Part shown: positions 47,299 to 58,979 of the stretch, in pieces
How the letters are laid out: every line of letters starts with the position of its first letter
Position numbering within the stretch: position 1 is the first letter of the stretch
NCBI GenBank assembly: GCA_947311845.1
Contig: CAMZMU010000059.1
Location: 43,036,982 to 43,100,981, forward strand
Length of the DNA: 64,000 nt
Source: Poa pratensis
Taxonomy: Eukaryota > Streptophyta > Magnoliopsida > Poales > Poaceae
Direction of reading: 5' to 3'
Notes under the pieces: model-generated
The model's database searches: none
Told to the model about the DNA's origin: nothing
Seen by the model: the letters and a program-made list of their open reading frames with translations, nothing else
Program-made: the position numbers and the translations under genes

Positions 47299-49508
47299 CA
47301 CTACGGGAAAGCCACAAAACGCCGACGGCCGAAAGCCGTCGGCATAGGCACGTTTGCCGTCGGCGTACGCCCTCATACGCCGCCGTCGGCCTATGAATGC
47401 AATTTTTTATTTTTTTGAAAATTTTGAATTTTTTAAAACTTTTTTTTTCTATTTTGAAATTTCTAACTCAGCTACATACTAAATCTCTAATTACACATTT
47501 AATCATAGGACAAAGTACTTATGCTGGTTAAAGTTCTCGTTCGGTCACCCATCCTCAAATTGTTCCAGCCCAAGCACGCTTAACCTTTGAGTTCCTTCAT
47601 TGTTAGGTTCCAAATGAGAAATGAGAACTTACAGATACTTATATCATATCAATCATATTAACCCCTGATTTAGGATGTTACACTTTTTCATTGTTTAAAT
47701 TTAGAAAATTCATTTGAATAAGTAACAATGATTGTAAAATAGTATATTTGTAATAAATGAAAAATAAAATTATTTTTACTTTTATTTCCTTTTTACATTT
47801 AATATGGAATAATTCATATCTTTAATTCTGTTAATCGAAATTTGAAAAATAAAATGTCTATGTCAATTAGAAAAATGAGAGGAATTCAAATATGACATCC
47901 ATATCATCCTTTGCATTGTATAAACATCGATGGTTTTAGAAAATTGATTCTTTTTCCTATTTAAATGACTTTATGTCGATTTTCCAAAAGTAATTGAAAT
48001 TGAACTACAAGTGTGTGATAGTTTGGTCTAATGTTTTTACAAAAATACTTTCTAGGTACAAAAGTAGTGACTTTATCATAGAAACATCGATAGTTTCGAA
48101 AAATGTGACCCTTTTCAATGAATAGACACGACGGTCATTTTGACCTTTTTTCACAAAAATAAAAGAAATTGAGAAAATACTCAAAAGATGAATTCCTTTG
48201 ACATGGAGTCATCTTATGTGTACTAGTTGCTAGAAAAATGATAAACTTGAGTTTTGACAAATATTTCAATAATATGCTTCACAAAAAGGTCTATCATCTA
48301 TAGACATGTATAACTTTCGTGTCAAATGACCAAGTTATGGCCATACCCATGCCATAGTTTATGATAATGTGTCCATATTTGAAACATAGGGGTGCCTTGG
48401 TATGACAAACATTGTTGCCAAAAACAAATTCCAAATTATTTTTATAAATATCATTTTCCATTTTTTAAGTGTCAAAAATGACTTTTGTTATGGAGGAAAT
48501 ACCAAAAATATGTTGCAAAAGGCACCCATCTCATTTTCACAAAGGGTACTACATATTTTATGGATAATACCCAAGTATTAGGAATTTTCTCGATTTTTAC
48601 CTAATTATTCCTATTTAAATGACTTTATGCCGATTTTCCAAAAGTAATTGAAATTGAACTACAAGTGTGTGATAGTTTGGTCTAATTTTTTTTACAAAAA
48701 TACTTTCTAGGTACAAAAGTAGTGACTTTATCATAGAAACATCGATAGTTTCAAAAAATGTGACCCCTTTCAATGAATAGACACGACGGTCATTTTGACT
48801 GTTTTTCACAAAAATAAAAGAAATTGAGAAAATACTCAAAAGTTGAATTCCTTTGACATGGAGTCCTCTTATGTGTACTAGTTGTTAGGAAAAATGATAA
48901 ACTTGAATTTTGACAAATATTTCAAAAATATGCTTCACAAAAAGGTTTATCATCTATAGACATGTATAACTTCCGTGTCAAATGACCAAGTTATGGCTAT
49001 CCCCATGCCATAGTTTGTGATAATGTGTCCATATTTGAAACATATGGGTGCCTTGGTAGGGCAAACATTGTTGCCAAAAACAAATTCCAAATTATTTTTA
49101 TAAATATCATTTTCCATTTTTAAGTGTCAAAAATGACTTTTTAATTAAGCAAGTAACAAACATATGTTACAAAATGTCATGTGCACGGTGAAAAAGATTT
49201 TATGGATGTCATATTTGGATTTCTCTCATTTTTCTAATCGATTTAGACATTTAATTTGTTCAATTCCGATTTACGTATTTAAAGATATAAATTATTTCTT
49301 ATTAAATGAAAAATAGAAAAAGTATACGCCGATGCCGTCGGCGTAGATCAAAAGAAAAACAGAAAATAGGCCGACGGCATTGCCGTCGGCGTAGCTAAAA
49401 AAAGAAAAAAAGATCTACGCTAACCTGAACGGGGTCTACGCCGACGGCCCCGACATTTGGCCGCCGGCGTATGTTCTGGCCGTCGTCGTCTTGAGGGTTC
49501 CCGTAGTG
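47299..49508. mobile_element. Non-autonomous CACTA transposon, 2.2 kb, complete
   Basis: Begins CACTACGGGAAAGCC and ends with its inverse GGGTTCCCGTAGTG. The 3-bp target duplication GCA is present on both sides (47296-47298 and 49509-49511). Subterminal GCCGTCGGCGTA-type motifs in both orientations occur at 47320-47395 and 49322-49480. The interior is AT-rich, has no transposase and includes a tandem duplication. It interrupts the F-box pseudogene codon for codon: excising it with one GCA restores the reading phase AFDPAVSP. Confidence 0.93.
47955..49141. repeat. Internal 654-bp-offset tandem duplication within the CACTA element
   Basis: 47955-48486 and 48609-49141 are about 95 percent alike by eye, sharing TATTTAAATGACTTTATG, ACAAGTGTGTGATAGTTTGG and GACACGACGGTCATTTTGAC. 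Noncoding. Confidence 0.9.
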
Positions 49509-49973
49509 GCAGGGTCGAACGCTACATAGCAGCGACCACGGATGGCGGCATCAGACCAAGGACAGCCTTGTTCGAGCCTAGGTGGCGGCGGCGGCAATGG
49601 CGTCCAGCGTCGCGTGGCCGGGTTGACCACGTAGGCGGCCGAGGTCAAGCGATGCAAAGCGAGCCCGTTGCACTGGTCCACGTCTCCACGACGACACCAG
49701 TGTCGTCCATGGTGGGCACGTAGCGGAGCCTGCCGCTGACCGCGGTGTCCATGCCTCGTCTCAGGGGGCGGGCGAAGAACTCGGAGATGTCGAGGTCCAA
49801 GAAGTTGATGAAGAAGCCGGCCAGGGAGGGCGGGAAGAGGTCCAGCAGGCGACGAGCGTCAATGGCGGCGTGCCAGGCCTTGCAGACGCAGCGAGCCGCC
49901 GCGAGGCCGTGCGGCGGAGCACGGCCACGAGCACGTCCTCCGGTAGCCGCCGCGTCAGATCTTTGGACTCCAT

Positions 49974-50715
49974 GTTGTCAGGCCTGCCCTGCTCCGCACT
50001 CTGTTCTCAGCTTGGTTGGTTGCTGCCTTCCTTGGCTGGCTGGTCTGACAAAGATTCAGGACTCTGTCGATCTCTTATGTGATGTGGAGAAATTCTCACC
50101 GGAGTTGGGAGGGTGTGCTCAGCGCGCCGACGAGGCGCCGGAAATGCAGCAGGGTGGCAAGTCGCAACCTCTTGAAGTCACTAATCGATGGAGACAAAAA
50201 CTAAGGTCTGCATCAGTGAGTTGGACATGAGGGTGTGCTCAGCGCGCCGACGAGGCGTTGATTGTCCAAAACCGGAGCAGCTTGAGCGTTCGGAGCAGAA
50301 GATGGTGAGCTCCGTGAGGACGCCGCCGCCTACGCATACGAGCTCCGTCGGCAACCTCCTCCTCGCCCTTCTTCCAGGCCAAGATGAATTTTCTTCGATC
50401 CACCCGTTCCCCTTCTCTCTATTCAATCTGCAACCTCCTCCGCGCCTCCTGATTTTCGTGTCATCAACAAGCTCTTAGTCTCCCTTCAACAAAAATTTAA
50501 GGACCAATAAGAACAATTCAAAATGCAGAAATTCCTAGAACGGAGTGGCAAAGAGATGAGTAGTTCAATTTCGTTTATTGTTGTTGCTGTTTCCGCAATC
50601 TTTTTGCATTGAGGAGACCCTCTCCTGTGTAGACATGATAGAATTCATATACCTGTGAATTACTGTTACTTACAATATTAAATGGGACTCAAATTGTTTG
50701 GTTGACATTTCGGGA
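49974..50715. other. Upstream flank of the F-box pseudogene
   Basis: A repeated string GAGGGTGTGCTCAGCGCGCC with CGACGAGGCG occurs at 50108 and 50229. No gene was recognised in the GC-rich part to 50480; after that the DNA is AT-rich. Confidence 0.35.
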
Positions 50716-50719
50716 TGAA

Positions 50720-52015
50720 ATTCTGATCCAATTGTTTGTCTTAAGTGACAGAATTAGTAATTTTAGATAGAAACTACCTATTTGAGATGCAGTTTACGGA
50801 GTCATAACCTTCTCGTCTGATTTAAATATTTCATATGTATAGGGATGTCCTCACTTCATACATTTCCCTTTCATGTTTGATCTGGCTTTTATTATGACTT
50901 GATGTGTGAAAGAATTTGAGCAGATGCCTGTCAGAATTTTCTGTTCTGGGATTTGAGTTGGGCTATTCAATGGAGAACCCAACCTCACTGGGATGGGAAA
51001 CACAGTATGGTGATTGTCCAAATGGAGCTCAAGTGATATTTGATAAGTTCGTTAGTAGCGGGGAGACATCAAAATTTTACACAAGAAGGTCAGCACGATA
51101 CTGAATGAGGAATTTAAAAAGAGCAAAGATGATATTCCCAACAAGAGGGACTGGCTAGGTCATGTATAATGTTGGTTTTATGTTCCACATAGTTAGCGGT
51201 TGCATATCCATGTGCTTAAGAAAAACTTCAGACTGCCATGATCCACCTCTGATCATAGTTTGACAGTGGACGTATGGATGTGAACGATTACACTCTATTA
51301 TCAGCTCTGGAAGGAGAATTGACCTTGCACCTCTTACTTCCTAATGTGAAAGATTTACAAAATAACAAAATTAGGTCCGTTATTACTGAAGATGCAACTT
51401 GGGAGCCAAAGCTCCAACTTGGTAGATTCGTCCTTAGAGTTGTACTGCCAAATTACTGTCGCTGTTTGCTGATGAAATATCATTATATTAGCTGCTGATA
51501 TAGTGTTACTGTGCTACAAGGTTTGTATCTGTTGAATTGAACAACACAAGCCAGATGTGTAGCAGACATGTTGGTCAGGGATGGGATCATGGTTAAATGT
51601 TGTAAAACTTGGAGCATAATAAGTTCTGACATGGCCTAGATAAATAGATAACATTAAAGAAACATCATGAATATTGAGATGGACTAATTAGTAGACCAAA
51701 ATAACCTACAGTAGATATTTTGATTTAGAAGGCTGCTTTCTAGTTTTGTACATGCTCATAACTGTCTTGAACCCTTAAAAAATCCGAAGCAATAAACGAA
51801 TAAGAGGAAATTCCGAACCAATTGTTTTGTATTCTCTTAACTGACTGAATTAGCAATTTCGATAGAAACTATTTATTTGGGATGCAGTTTGCGGAGTCAT
51901 AACCTTCTCATCTGATTTAAAAATTCATATATATAGGGACGTCCTCACTTCATGAATTTCCCTTATATGATTGATCTGGCTTCATTATGACCTAATGTGT
52001 GCAAGAATTTGAACA
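50720..52015. repeat. Duplicated intron-like segment, 1.1 kb apart
   Basis: 50720-50920 and 51815-52015 are direct copies (GATGCAGTTT.CGGAGTCATA, ACCTTCTC.TCTGATTTAA, GTCCTCACTTCAT). In the left copy the segment runs directly into the OGDH exon; the right copy has no exon after it. Confidence 0.8.
50925..51155 (+). pseudogene. 2-oxoglutarate dehydrogenase E1 (OGDH) remnant with exon pieces in reversed order
   Basis: 50928-51066 translates [37 protein letters not shown] and VSSGE, part of the thiamine-diphosphate E1 core of mitochondrial OGDH. Immediately afterwards, in another frame, 51062-51155 reads [17 protein letters not shown] and KKSKDDIPNKRDWL, a part that in plant OGDH lies well upstream (N-terminal) of the first. 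The two pieces abut without an intron. OGDH E1 decarboxylates 2-oxoglutarate in the TCA cycle. Here the reading frame changes, a stop follows, and the rest of the gene is missing, so this is nonfunctional. The protein order is judged from knowledge of the family, not from an alignment. Confidence 0.75.
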
Positions 52016-53366
52016 ACTCCTTGTTCTGGCTTCTCACTTGAACTGAAGATATCGCTCTTCAATTCTTTCTTCTTCTTTTTTATTTCACTGTGACTTAGCC
52101 AAATTTTGGTTGGGCTGAAAGGTCTGGTATGGATTTAGAATCGATTTCTCCCCTTCGCTTGAGTGTGATTCTATATGATCGTAGTTTTTCTGTTGATCTT
52201 AGGAACCCACACTATGCGGTTCAAGTTTCTAATATGTGGGATGATATAAATATAAATCATCTAAATTATTTATGTATCTATGCATGTTTTAGCTTAGTTC
52301 TCCATGTATGGTTGCATTTCTGCTGCAGCAAAAACTGCTATTATGTTAGTTGCTTGCTCTTAAGTTACTGTTCTCCACAGTGTATTGATCTCCTGTGTCT
52401 TTTGGTGGAAAAGAAAGATATGGTATTTATGAAAAACTTCAAATGCTATCGACCTATATCCTATATTGTAAGTATCATGGGATTGATTGGCTGTCTCTTG
52501 TGTTCTCTATTTGCTGAGATGCCTGAGTGTTGGTTGTGATTTTTGATTGCCGCAACTTATTTTCTTATACTTTTTAAGGGCCTCATCAACTGTTGTATCT
52601 ATGGTTAAGCTATGTTGTATTTGATGTCTTGTTTTCAGCTTGTAAGCCTCTAGCTCTTTTTGCATAGTTAAACGTTATATCGGTGAACCCACCATTATGT
52701 AAGCTGTAGCTTTTGGACCTTCGGATGAGCTCCTCATTGTATAAGATAACAAGTGCGTTATGTAATTCCTCTTTGTTCTGACTCATAAAATGAGTATATG
52801 ACTCCTATGTCATGTCACTTTCTCTCTCTATTGTGTGACATAAATAGTTGAAGTTTATTGTTCTGTGCATGGAACTTTCATTTCTCTTTCCAGGGCTTAA
52901 GTGAATTTGGGAGCAATGTGTCCCCTTTGATCGAAAAATTACTATGTATTTATATCTATATTGCAAGTAGAACGAGATTATTGGGTCGTTCCCCTATGTT
53001 TTCTGTTATCTGAGATGCATAAATGTCAAAAAGCTGTGATGACTTCAACTACTCTCTATGTGGAGTTTTAATCTTGTAGATTATCCTTGAAGCAGTATCA
53101 TGCTTTTTTGTCTTTGCTTTGCTCAATATATGGTGCATGCAAAGTTTTTTCTGAATAGTCAAAGATGATACTCAGTCTTTGATATGTGCTAAATAAGTAT
53201 CTGGGTGTTTCTTTATTTATTGTAATCTTTGCTTCTTATTTCTTCCCACTGGTGTCACTGGGTTAAGAATTGATTTTTCTTTACACGATGAGGTTGAAAT
53301 TTATTCATAATTGGTTGATATAACCTGTAATTTTGGGAAATCTTAGTCTTTGTTTTCATTACGCAG
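52016..53366. other. T-rich region, no identified exon
   Basis: A 136-codon frame at 52129-52539 begins MDLESISPLRLSVILYD but is Cys/Leu/Tyr-rich and intron-like; no family was recognised. Confidence 0.3.
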
Positions 53367-53514
53367 TTTTCTGGCACGTGAACATGCCCACAGTGGGCAA
53401 ATAATTGAGAAGGCTGATATCTACTCATTTGGGGTAGTTCTGGTCTAACTTGTCACTGGGTGCAAGGTTATTGACATTAACAGACCGAAGGGACAATAGT
53501 TCCTAACTGATTGG
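53367..53514 (+). pseudogene. Receptor-like protein kinase exon remnant
   Basis: After an acceptor-like TTACGCAG the frame reads FLAREHAHSGQIIEKADIYS, FGVVLV, stop, LVTGCKVIDINRPKGQ, stop, FLTDW, then a GTAAGT donor. This is kinase subdomains VIII-IX: the usual APE motif is changed to ARE, and DxxSFG is present. The IDINRPKGQ string is typical of plant PERK-like or SELMODRAFT_444075-like kinases. Two in-frame stops make it dead. Splice sites are conserved, so it is an unprocessed genomic relic. Confidence 0.75.
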
Positions 53515-55580
53515 GTAAGTTCACCTCATAAGTAGACCATTATTATCACAGAAATCTTTTTTGCTTGTTAATGACAAGAACCAACCGTAGTGGTAATAAC
53601 TGTTATGTATGAATACGATAGTTCATCACAGTAGTGGCCTCCATGTGATTGGTGTTCCCGCAACAATTGGAAAACTAACCTCTCAACCTTATCTGATGGA
53701 GTACTTAAAATGATCATTTGTTCATTTCAGTAGGAGTACTTAAAATGCTTAAAGTTAATTGTTTTTTATCAGCTTGCCCATAATTTATGCACTTTCTTCA
53801 GTATTGTAAAGCACTTGGAGCATTGGTTTAGGGTTGGAGATCTCTCCTAGCTAGGTAGATAGCCTGGTACCACGCTATCCGTGCTAAAAATGTTTAGATT
53901 GTAGCAAGCAAAAATATTTTTGCACAATTATTTGACACCAAATGCATTAGTCATGCCAAGTTATTTGAGTATATATAGTTAAAATATAAAACCATCTAAT
54001 GTTTATGGACGCAAAACCTAGAAAATGTGTAGAAGGTACAACCACAGGATAACCTAGAATCAACCATGTGAGAATTTGGGAGCTCACCGCTGGAAACATT
54101 GTGCTTTGTATCCTCACTGCAACACCACACGCTCCATTATGGCCCGTCTCCTGCCATTTCGAATGATTCGCATTTCCATATTTTAGAAAATATTCATTTG
54201 TATTGTACTACCATAGAAATATATTCTTACATTGAATTGTCTAACTTGCTTGATCGCCCGGCATCTTCATGCCAGTAGGAAGAAAGATCCTGATCGATCG
54301 ACAGAACTACATAAAACTTAAATGAGGGCCAGTGTCAATTCAATGCATAGAGTAAGGATCAATTGAATTATTCAGTCAGCTCTTGGACTTCAGCATGCTT
54401 GTGTATGTGAAGTTGGTCTTGCCATCTATCATTAACTTACTATCCACCTCTAGATGCATATAAAGAAGTTAGACCAAGTAATTTCAGTAATTCAGCATTC
54501 TTGTGTCTCTGAGGTTGGTCTTGCACTTTGACACTGACTTACTATCCACCTCCAGCTTCATATAAAGAAATAAGACCAAGTAAGCTCAAACAATATTCAT
54601 TTGTATTGTAATACCATAGAAATATAATCTTGCATGTTTGTCAATCCATGAGTAGGTTTCAATTAAGCTTGCGCCATGGTTATCATGTTCCCAACCCAGG
54701 AATACATCATCCCTTTTAATTATTTAGTTCACAACAACTTAACAATAGGTCCAATCTCTTGTTTCATTCAACTCTACCGTCCTTTTATTATAGTGTTGTA
54801 TTTGCTTTATCTCGTTCTCCTCCTTGTTCCATTCTTTTTCATGGAAATAGAATTTTTGTGATGTCAGAATTATTATTTTGAGTGTAGTACCTTAGATGAC
54901 CAAGGATGTTTCTATTTAAAGAAATACTAAATATGCATATTTCATTCTTGTATGTAGTCCAATTAAATGCTTCCACGATCTTTAAACTGCCTCCCGGCCA
55001 CGCAGGAACAATGGACATATCGCTAATTTATGTACCATGGATACTCGATTGGACAAGAACTTGCAATCTCGATTGAAGCTGAACACCAAGAAACAATTCT
55101 TGCGGAGAAGCTATAGCCGCACAGGTGTGTCACTCAATGTTCTTCTACATGTGGCATTAGTTAGCTACCAAATAACTACACCAAATACACTTATGGTATA
55201 TAGTTTGAAAAATATAATGTTATGGTTTTTCAGCCTTTGTTAATAATACTATGCAGCATAATAAAATATACTTTTAGTCTGAAGCAAACAAGCATATTAT
55301 AAATTGATATCCAACAGGAAGTTATAAGTACGTATGCAAGAGAATTTTCTCTAGAAATTTTACCTTTTATACAGATAATATGCCTAATTAAGTTGGACCA
55401 TGGCAGGCTACAAGAGAAATTTAGCCAAACATATTTTTCAAAAAAAAAGAACAAAAAATTGTAACACGATTTTTTGAAGAACCAAAGACAATTAGCAACT
55501 CAAGGAACAATTAAATACAAGTCTAGGTTCATCGTAGTGAAATATATTTCTCAGGGAGGTAATTGATAGATTCCCGAGGC
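53515..55580. other. AT-rich intergenic DNA
   Basis: Two short direct repeats (ATAAAGAA.T.AGACCAAGTAA at about 54462 and 54563; TTCATTTGTATTGTA.TACCAT at 54194 and 54597) indicate another small duplication. No gene was recognised. Confidence 0.35.
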
Positions 55581-55584
55581 TAAT

Positions 55585-56285
55585 AGATAGATTCCCAAAT
55601 ATCATTGTCACACTCAAACAGAAACACAATCTAAACTTGGCAGGGAGACTAAAAAGAGCTTGGTAATACATTGAAAATAATTGGCATGTATGTGCCAGCT
55701 ACACCCTACAGTAGCGACCAATAGTTCTAAATCACTAACTAACATAGGAAAGTACCTCTTGCTAAACCCTAAAGCTTGGAAACAAAACATACCAATCCTA
55801 CCATCAACGGGCACTATGATCAAATCCAGGCACCAGAAGAAATCTGTCCATGCACATAGCCTGTGAAAGAAGATCGTGCATGCAGAACCAAATAGAAATC
55901 AAATAAGCACCACCAAAAGAAGAACAGCCCAACCAGCACAAATCTTCTTCAGATTTAAGCGGTCGTTTGCCAAGACAGATACTGCGATAGATTCTCAGAT
56001 ATCGTTGTCACACTCAAACAGAAACACAATCCAAACTTCGTTTTGGTCTCAGGGAGACTAAAACGAGCTAGATAACACACTTAAAATAATTGGCATATGT
56101 CTGCCAGCTGCACCCTGCAGTAGCAACGAATAGTTCTAAATCAAGAACTAACATAGGGAAGTAACTCTTGTTAAACTGTAAAGTCTGCAAACAATACTTA
56201 CCAATCTCACCATCAACATGCATACAACGATCAAATCCAGGCAAACCAGAAGCCCATTATTTATGTGCAGTACAAGACCAAAGCA
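55585..56285. repeat. Local tandem duplication, about 0.4 kb units
   Basis: 55585-55840 and 55987-56240 are direct copies sharing TTGTCACACTCAAACAGAAA, AAAATAATTGGCAT and ATCAAATCCAGGCA. Noncoding. Confidence 0.85.
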
Positions 56286-56289
56286 CAAT

Positions 56290-58975
56290 CACATGATTCA
56301 AGAATTTACTCCTTCGCAGTCATTGCGTGAACAAAAAATGGCACTATAAATATTGCAGCCATCCAGCAAACAAAGGATGACGCAACAATCAAAGAAAAAA
56401 ATTATCAGCAATACCCATATGAAACTAGGAGGAACATAACTATGGAACTCTTATAACAAAGGAAGAACGAAAAAATAAGCAAATAACTGCTATGAGATCT
56501 CACCTCAGAGAATGAAAATTTGTACGTGAAATATAAAGCTGCAGCAAAAAGATTGACACCGCTTGTGCTGCCTACAAAATCTCATCATCAATATATTCCA
56601 AGCTATGAGGAGACGAACGGAAGGAAATAAAAATTAGACATAAAAATCCCACAAGGCCTACAATTAAAACAACTTGATTATAGAGGATGAATTAAAAGAG
56701 GGAAAAGGCAACACACAAGACCAAATATTAGCACCTTTTGGAATTCTATCAAACATGTTGAAGGTACTTAGATCAGCGCGGCAGTATGGTTGGTTTTGCA
56801 TCCGCTTCATCGACATATTTCTTGCTGCTTATAAGCAGCTATAAAAAAAAATCATTAAAACCTATTGAGAGAAATAAATTAGAGAGTTTTAGCTCGACGT
56901 TAGCCCTTAAACATACATAAGAGACTGCCGGTGGCCAACCTTGAGATGGATGAGAGTTGATTGAGAATTCACTCCCATCGGCCAGAATAGAAACCTCACC
57001 ATGGAAAAAGTCCAGATAGCTTTGGCCCCAACTCGCGCTGCTCGTGTGCGCTTTGTTGGTGTAAGGAGGAGGCGGAGGCGCGCTATGGCAGGCATCGGCT
57101 GCGTCCAGGATCGTACCCATGTTCTTGTCGCGCACAACAACAGCCGATGCTGAAGGACCTCCCCTCGCTGATTTTGCCAGGAGTGAAAAAACCTTGGATT
57201 CTCAAACGGACCTCTACCACGAGGGAAAGGAAATAAGCCCGAGATAGAGAAACGGCAGAGATCCTACCTGGGAAACGTCGAGATGAGCTCTGCCATGGGG
57301 ATGTGGAGGTGAGCAGACGGAGAGAGGGAGAGGGAAGAAGCAACATGATCAGAACGCGGCGAAGGCTCCATGGCGATAAGAAATGCACCCAACAGACGCA
57401 GAAGGATGCAACAACGGCAAGCAAGAAAAAAATAGAAGCAAGCTAACCAAGAAGAGAAAATACCATGACATAAATGAAAAAAATAGAACAAAGCATACGT
57501 GGAGCAAATAGAGCAAAGAACCAAGCAATGAGACGTATGGCCAAGAAGGAGACCACATAGACAAAGAAAGAAAACAAGAGAAACCAATCGGAGGCCGCAA
57601 AAGAGCCAACAAGGCCTAAATAGAAAAGAAAAAAAACAACACAATCTCTTGAAACCGGAAACAAGCAGTGAGAGGCTACCGGGAACAAGCAGTGAGCAAC
57701 TTTCCAAAAGAAGAGGGCTACCGGGAAGACCCATAGAAAGGAAAGCACAAAATAAGCAATCTAACCGGCTAACACCGGAAGAGCAGCAAGAAGAGCGACC
57801 GGCAAGTGCTCAAGCAATGGAAACCTGAGCAGTGGGCCCGCGGCTCTAGCCAACGGAATCGCGCCACAACAATCCTCTTGAAGAACGTGGCGCGAGACGA
57901 TAGGTCAAGAACGAGCAAAGTGCTACTCATCCAGGAAACCCACGGTCTTTAGTATAGTAGTGTATTAACGGGAGCAGTTGGATTTCAAACCCTACCACTT
58001 CAATCAATCCTTGACCCCGAAAAAAAAATTGGAGATAAGACTTGAAAGATTATTTAATTAATGGATGTTCTAGAAGGATAGTGTCGGCTATCTATTCATA
58101 GGATTTCAAACCCTACCACTTGAATCAATCTTTTTTTTGTTTCTTAAGTTTAAACTCCAAAAATTGTGACCTGGCATGTACATGCTTGTTGTATGAGTGT
58201 TGATGTTTTTTTCAGATTCTTTCAAGCCATTATAAATGTTAAACAAGGTGCCCCCTAGGTGCGTTCATCATATATGCGTGTTTGAGTCCTTCGACAGCAA
58301 GCCAAACATAGTTTAGGATCATGCACCACTTGCCAAACATAGTTTAGGATCATGCACCACTTGCCAGTTATGTCGGCGATGCCATCTCGAATTTATCATC
58401 TATCCATGCTCTCAAACTTGTTATATGAGATGCCAGCAATCCAACTAAACTCGGTTGAGTAACACATAGAAGGAGCCGAAAACTCGACCATGCTCTGCTT
58501 GCTCGCAATACCGAAAATATATTATGAAGGCCACGCAACAGGGTGTGTAACACTGCAATCTCATATCAGGGAGTGAATCCTAACTAACTACAACTACAAT
58601 TACAATGCTCGGGGATGATTTATTTGATATATTATTACCCAGCTACAACAGTATGCCACTACAATCCAAACAACAGAATGCATAACACTACAATGTACAG
58701 GTCATGCGAGCGTCGTCTACACTAGTTCAGTTTTACTGGGGATCTGCTCCATCAGCAGCATTCCTACAATGACCACAGAAATTGTGATCCATCTATTCCT
58801 ACAGCTATAATGCCTGCTGTTATACAGCCCAATAGACCCGGCTAGTCGCTGGGAGGGCGAGCCAAGCACTTAGACACGAGATCTAGCACCCGCGTAGGTA
58901 GGATCTATAGTCGATCTGAATCGCAGGAGCTTGCTAGCCGAACTCAAGTGGTGTTCGACAATCGCTTATTTCCTG
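56290..58975. other. Unassigned region with minus-strand open frames of uncertain status
   Basis: On the minus strand, 57370 down to 56950 reads MEPSPRSDHVASSLSLSPSA, HLHIPMAELISTFPR, a donor-like GTAGG, then (another frame) VVVRDKNMGTILDAADACHS and SSASWGQSYLDFFHG, followed by GTGAGG. This could be two small exons of an unknown gene, but no domain was recognised. 57440-57750 is AG-rich. Direct repeats of GGATTTCAAACCCTACCACT (57983 and 58101) and of a 34-base CCAAACATAGTTTAGGATCA block (58307 and 58333) are minor duplications. Confidence 0.25.
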
Positions 58976-58979
58976 CATC

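Larger units (their letters stand above)
46322..49973 (-). pseudogene. F-box family pseudogene, split by a CACTA element
   Basis: The minus strand begins MESKDLTRRLPEDVLVAVLR, an F-box helix start. After a frameshift (about 49890) come CVCKAWHAAIDARRLL and FINFLDLDISEFF. After another (about 49680) come DQCNGL and YVVNPATRRWTPLP. AFDPAVSPHYEV then joins exactly across the transposon (49508/47299). Further on are a frameshift (about 47215), a TAG at 47107-47109, WRGDLYVFDQFVMR, an intron 46924-47033 with good splice sites, ISLSSGRYQAIHPPVDVG, a TAA at 46788-46790, LHGEIEWVLKHDNN, a frameshift near 46600, WNSDNENTLDTG, ISILGFHPYREVIFLNES and a natural stop at 46322. Grass F-box proteins of this class act as SCF ubiquitin-ligase substrate receptors. 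With six or more lesions this copy is dead. Confidence 0.9.

Noticed and set aside
57264..57734. 156-codon Leu/Cys/Phe-rich minus-strand frame resembling a membrane protein
   Set aside because: It is the complement of an AG-rich low-complexity stretch; no conserved motif.
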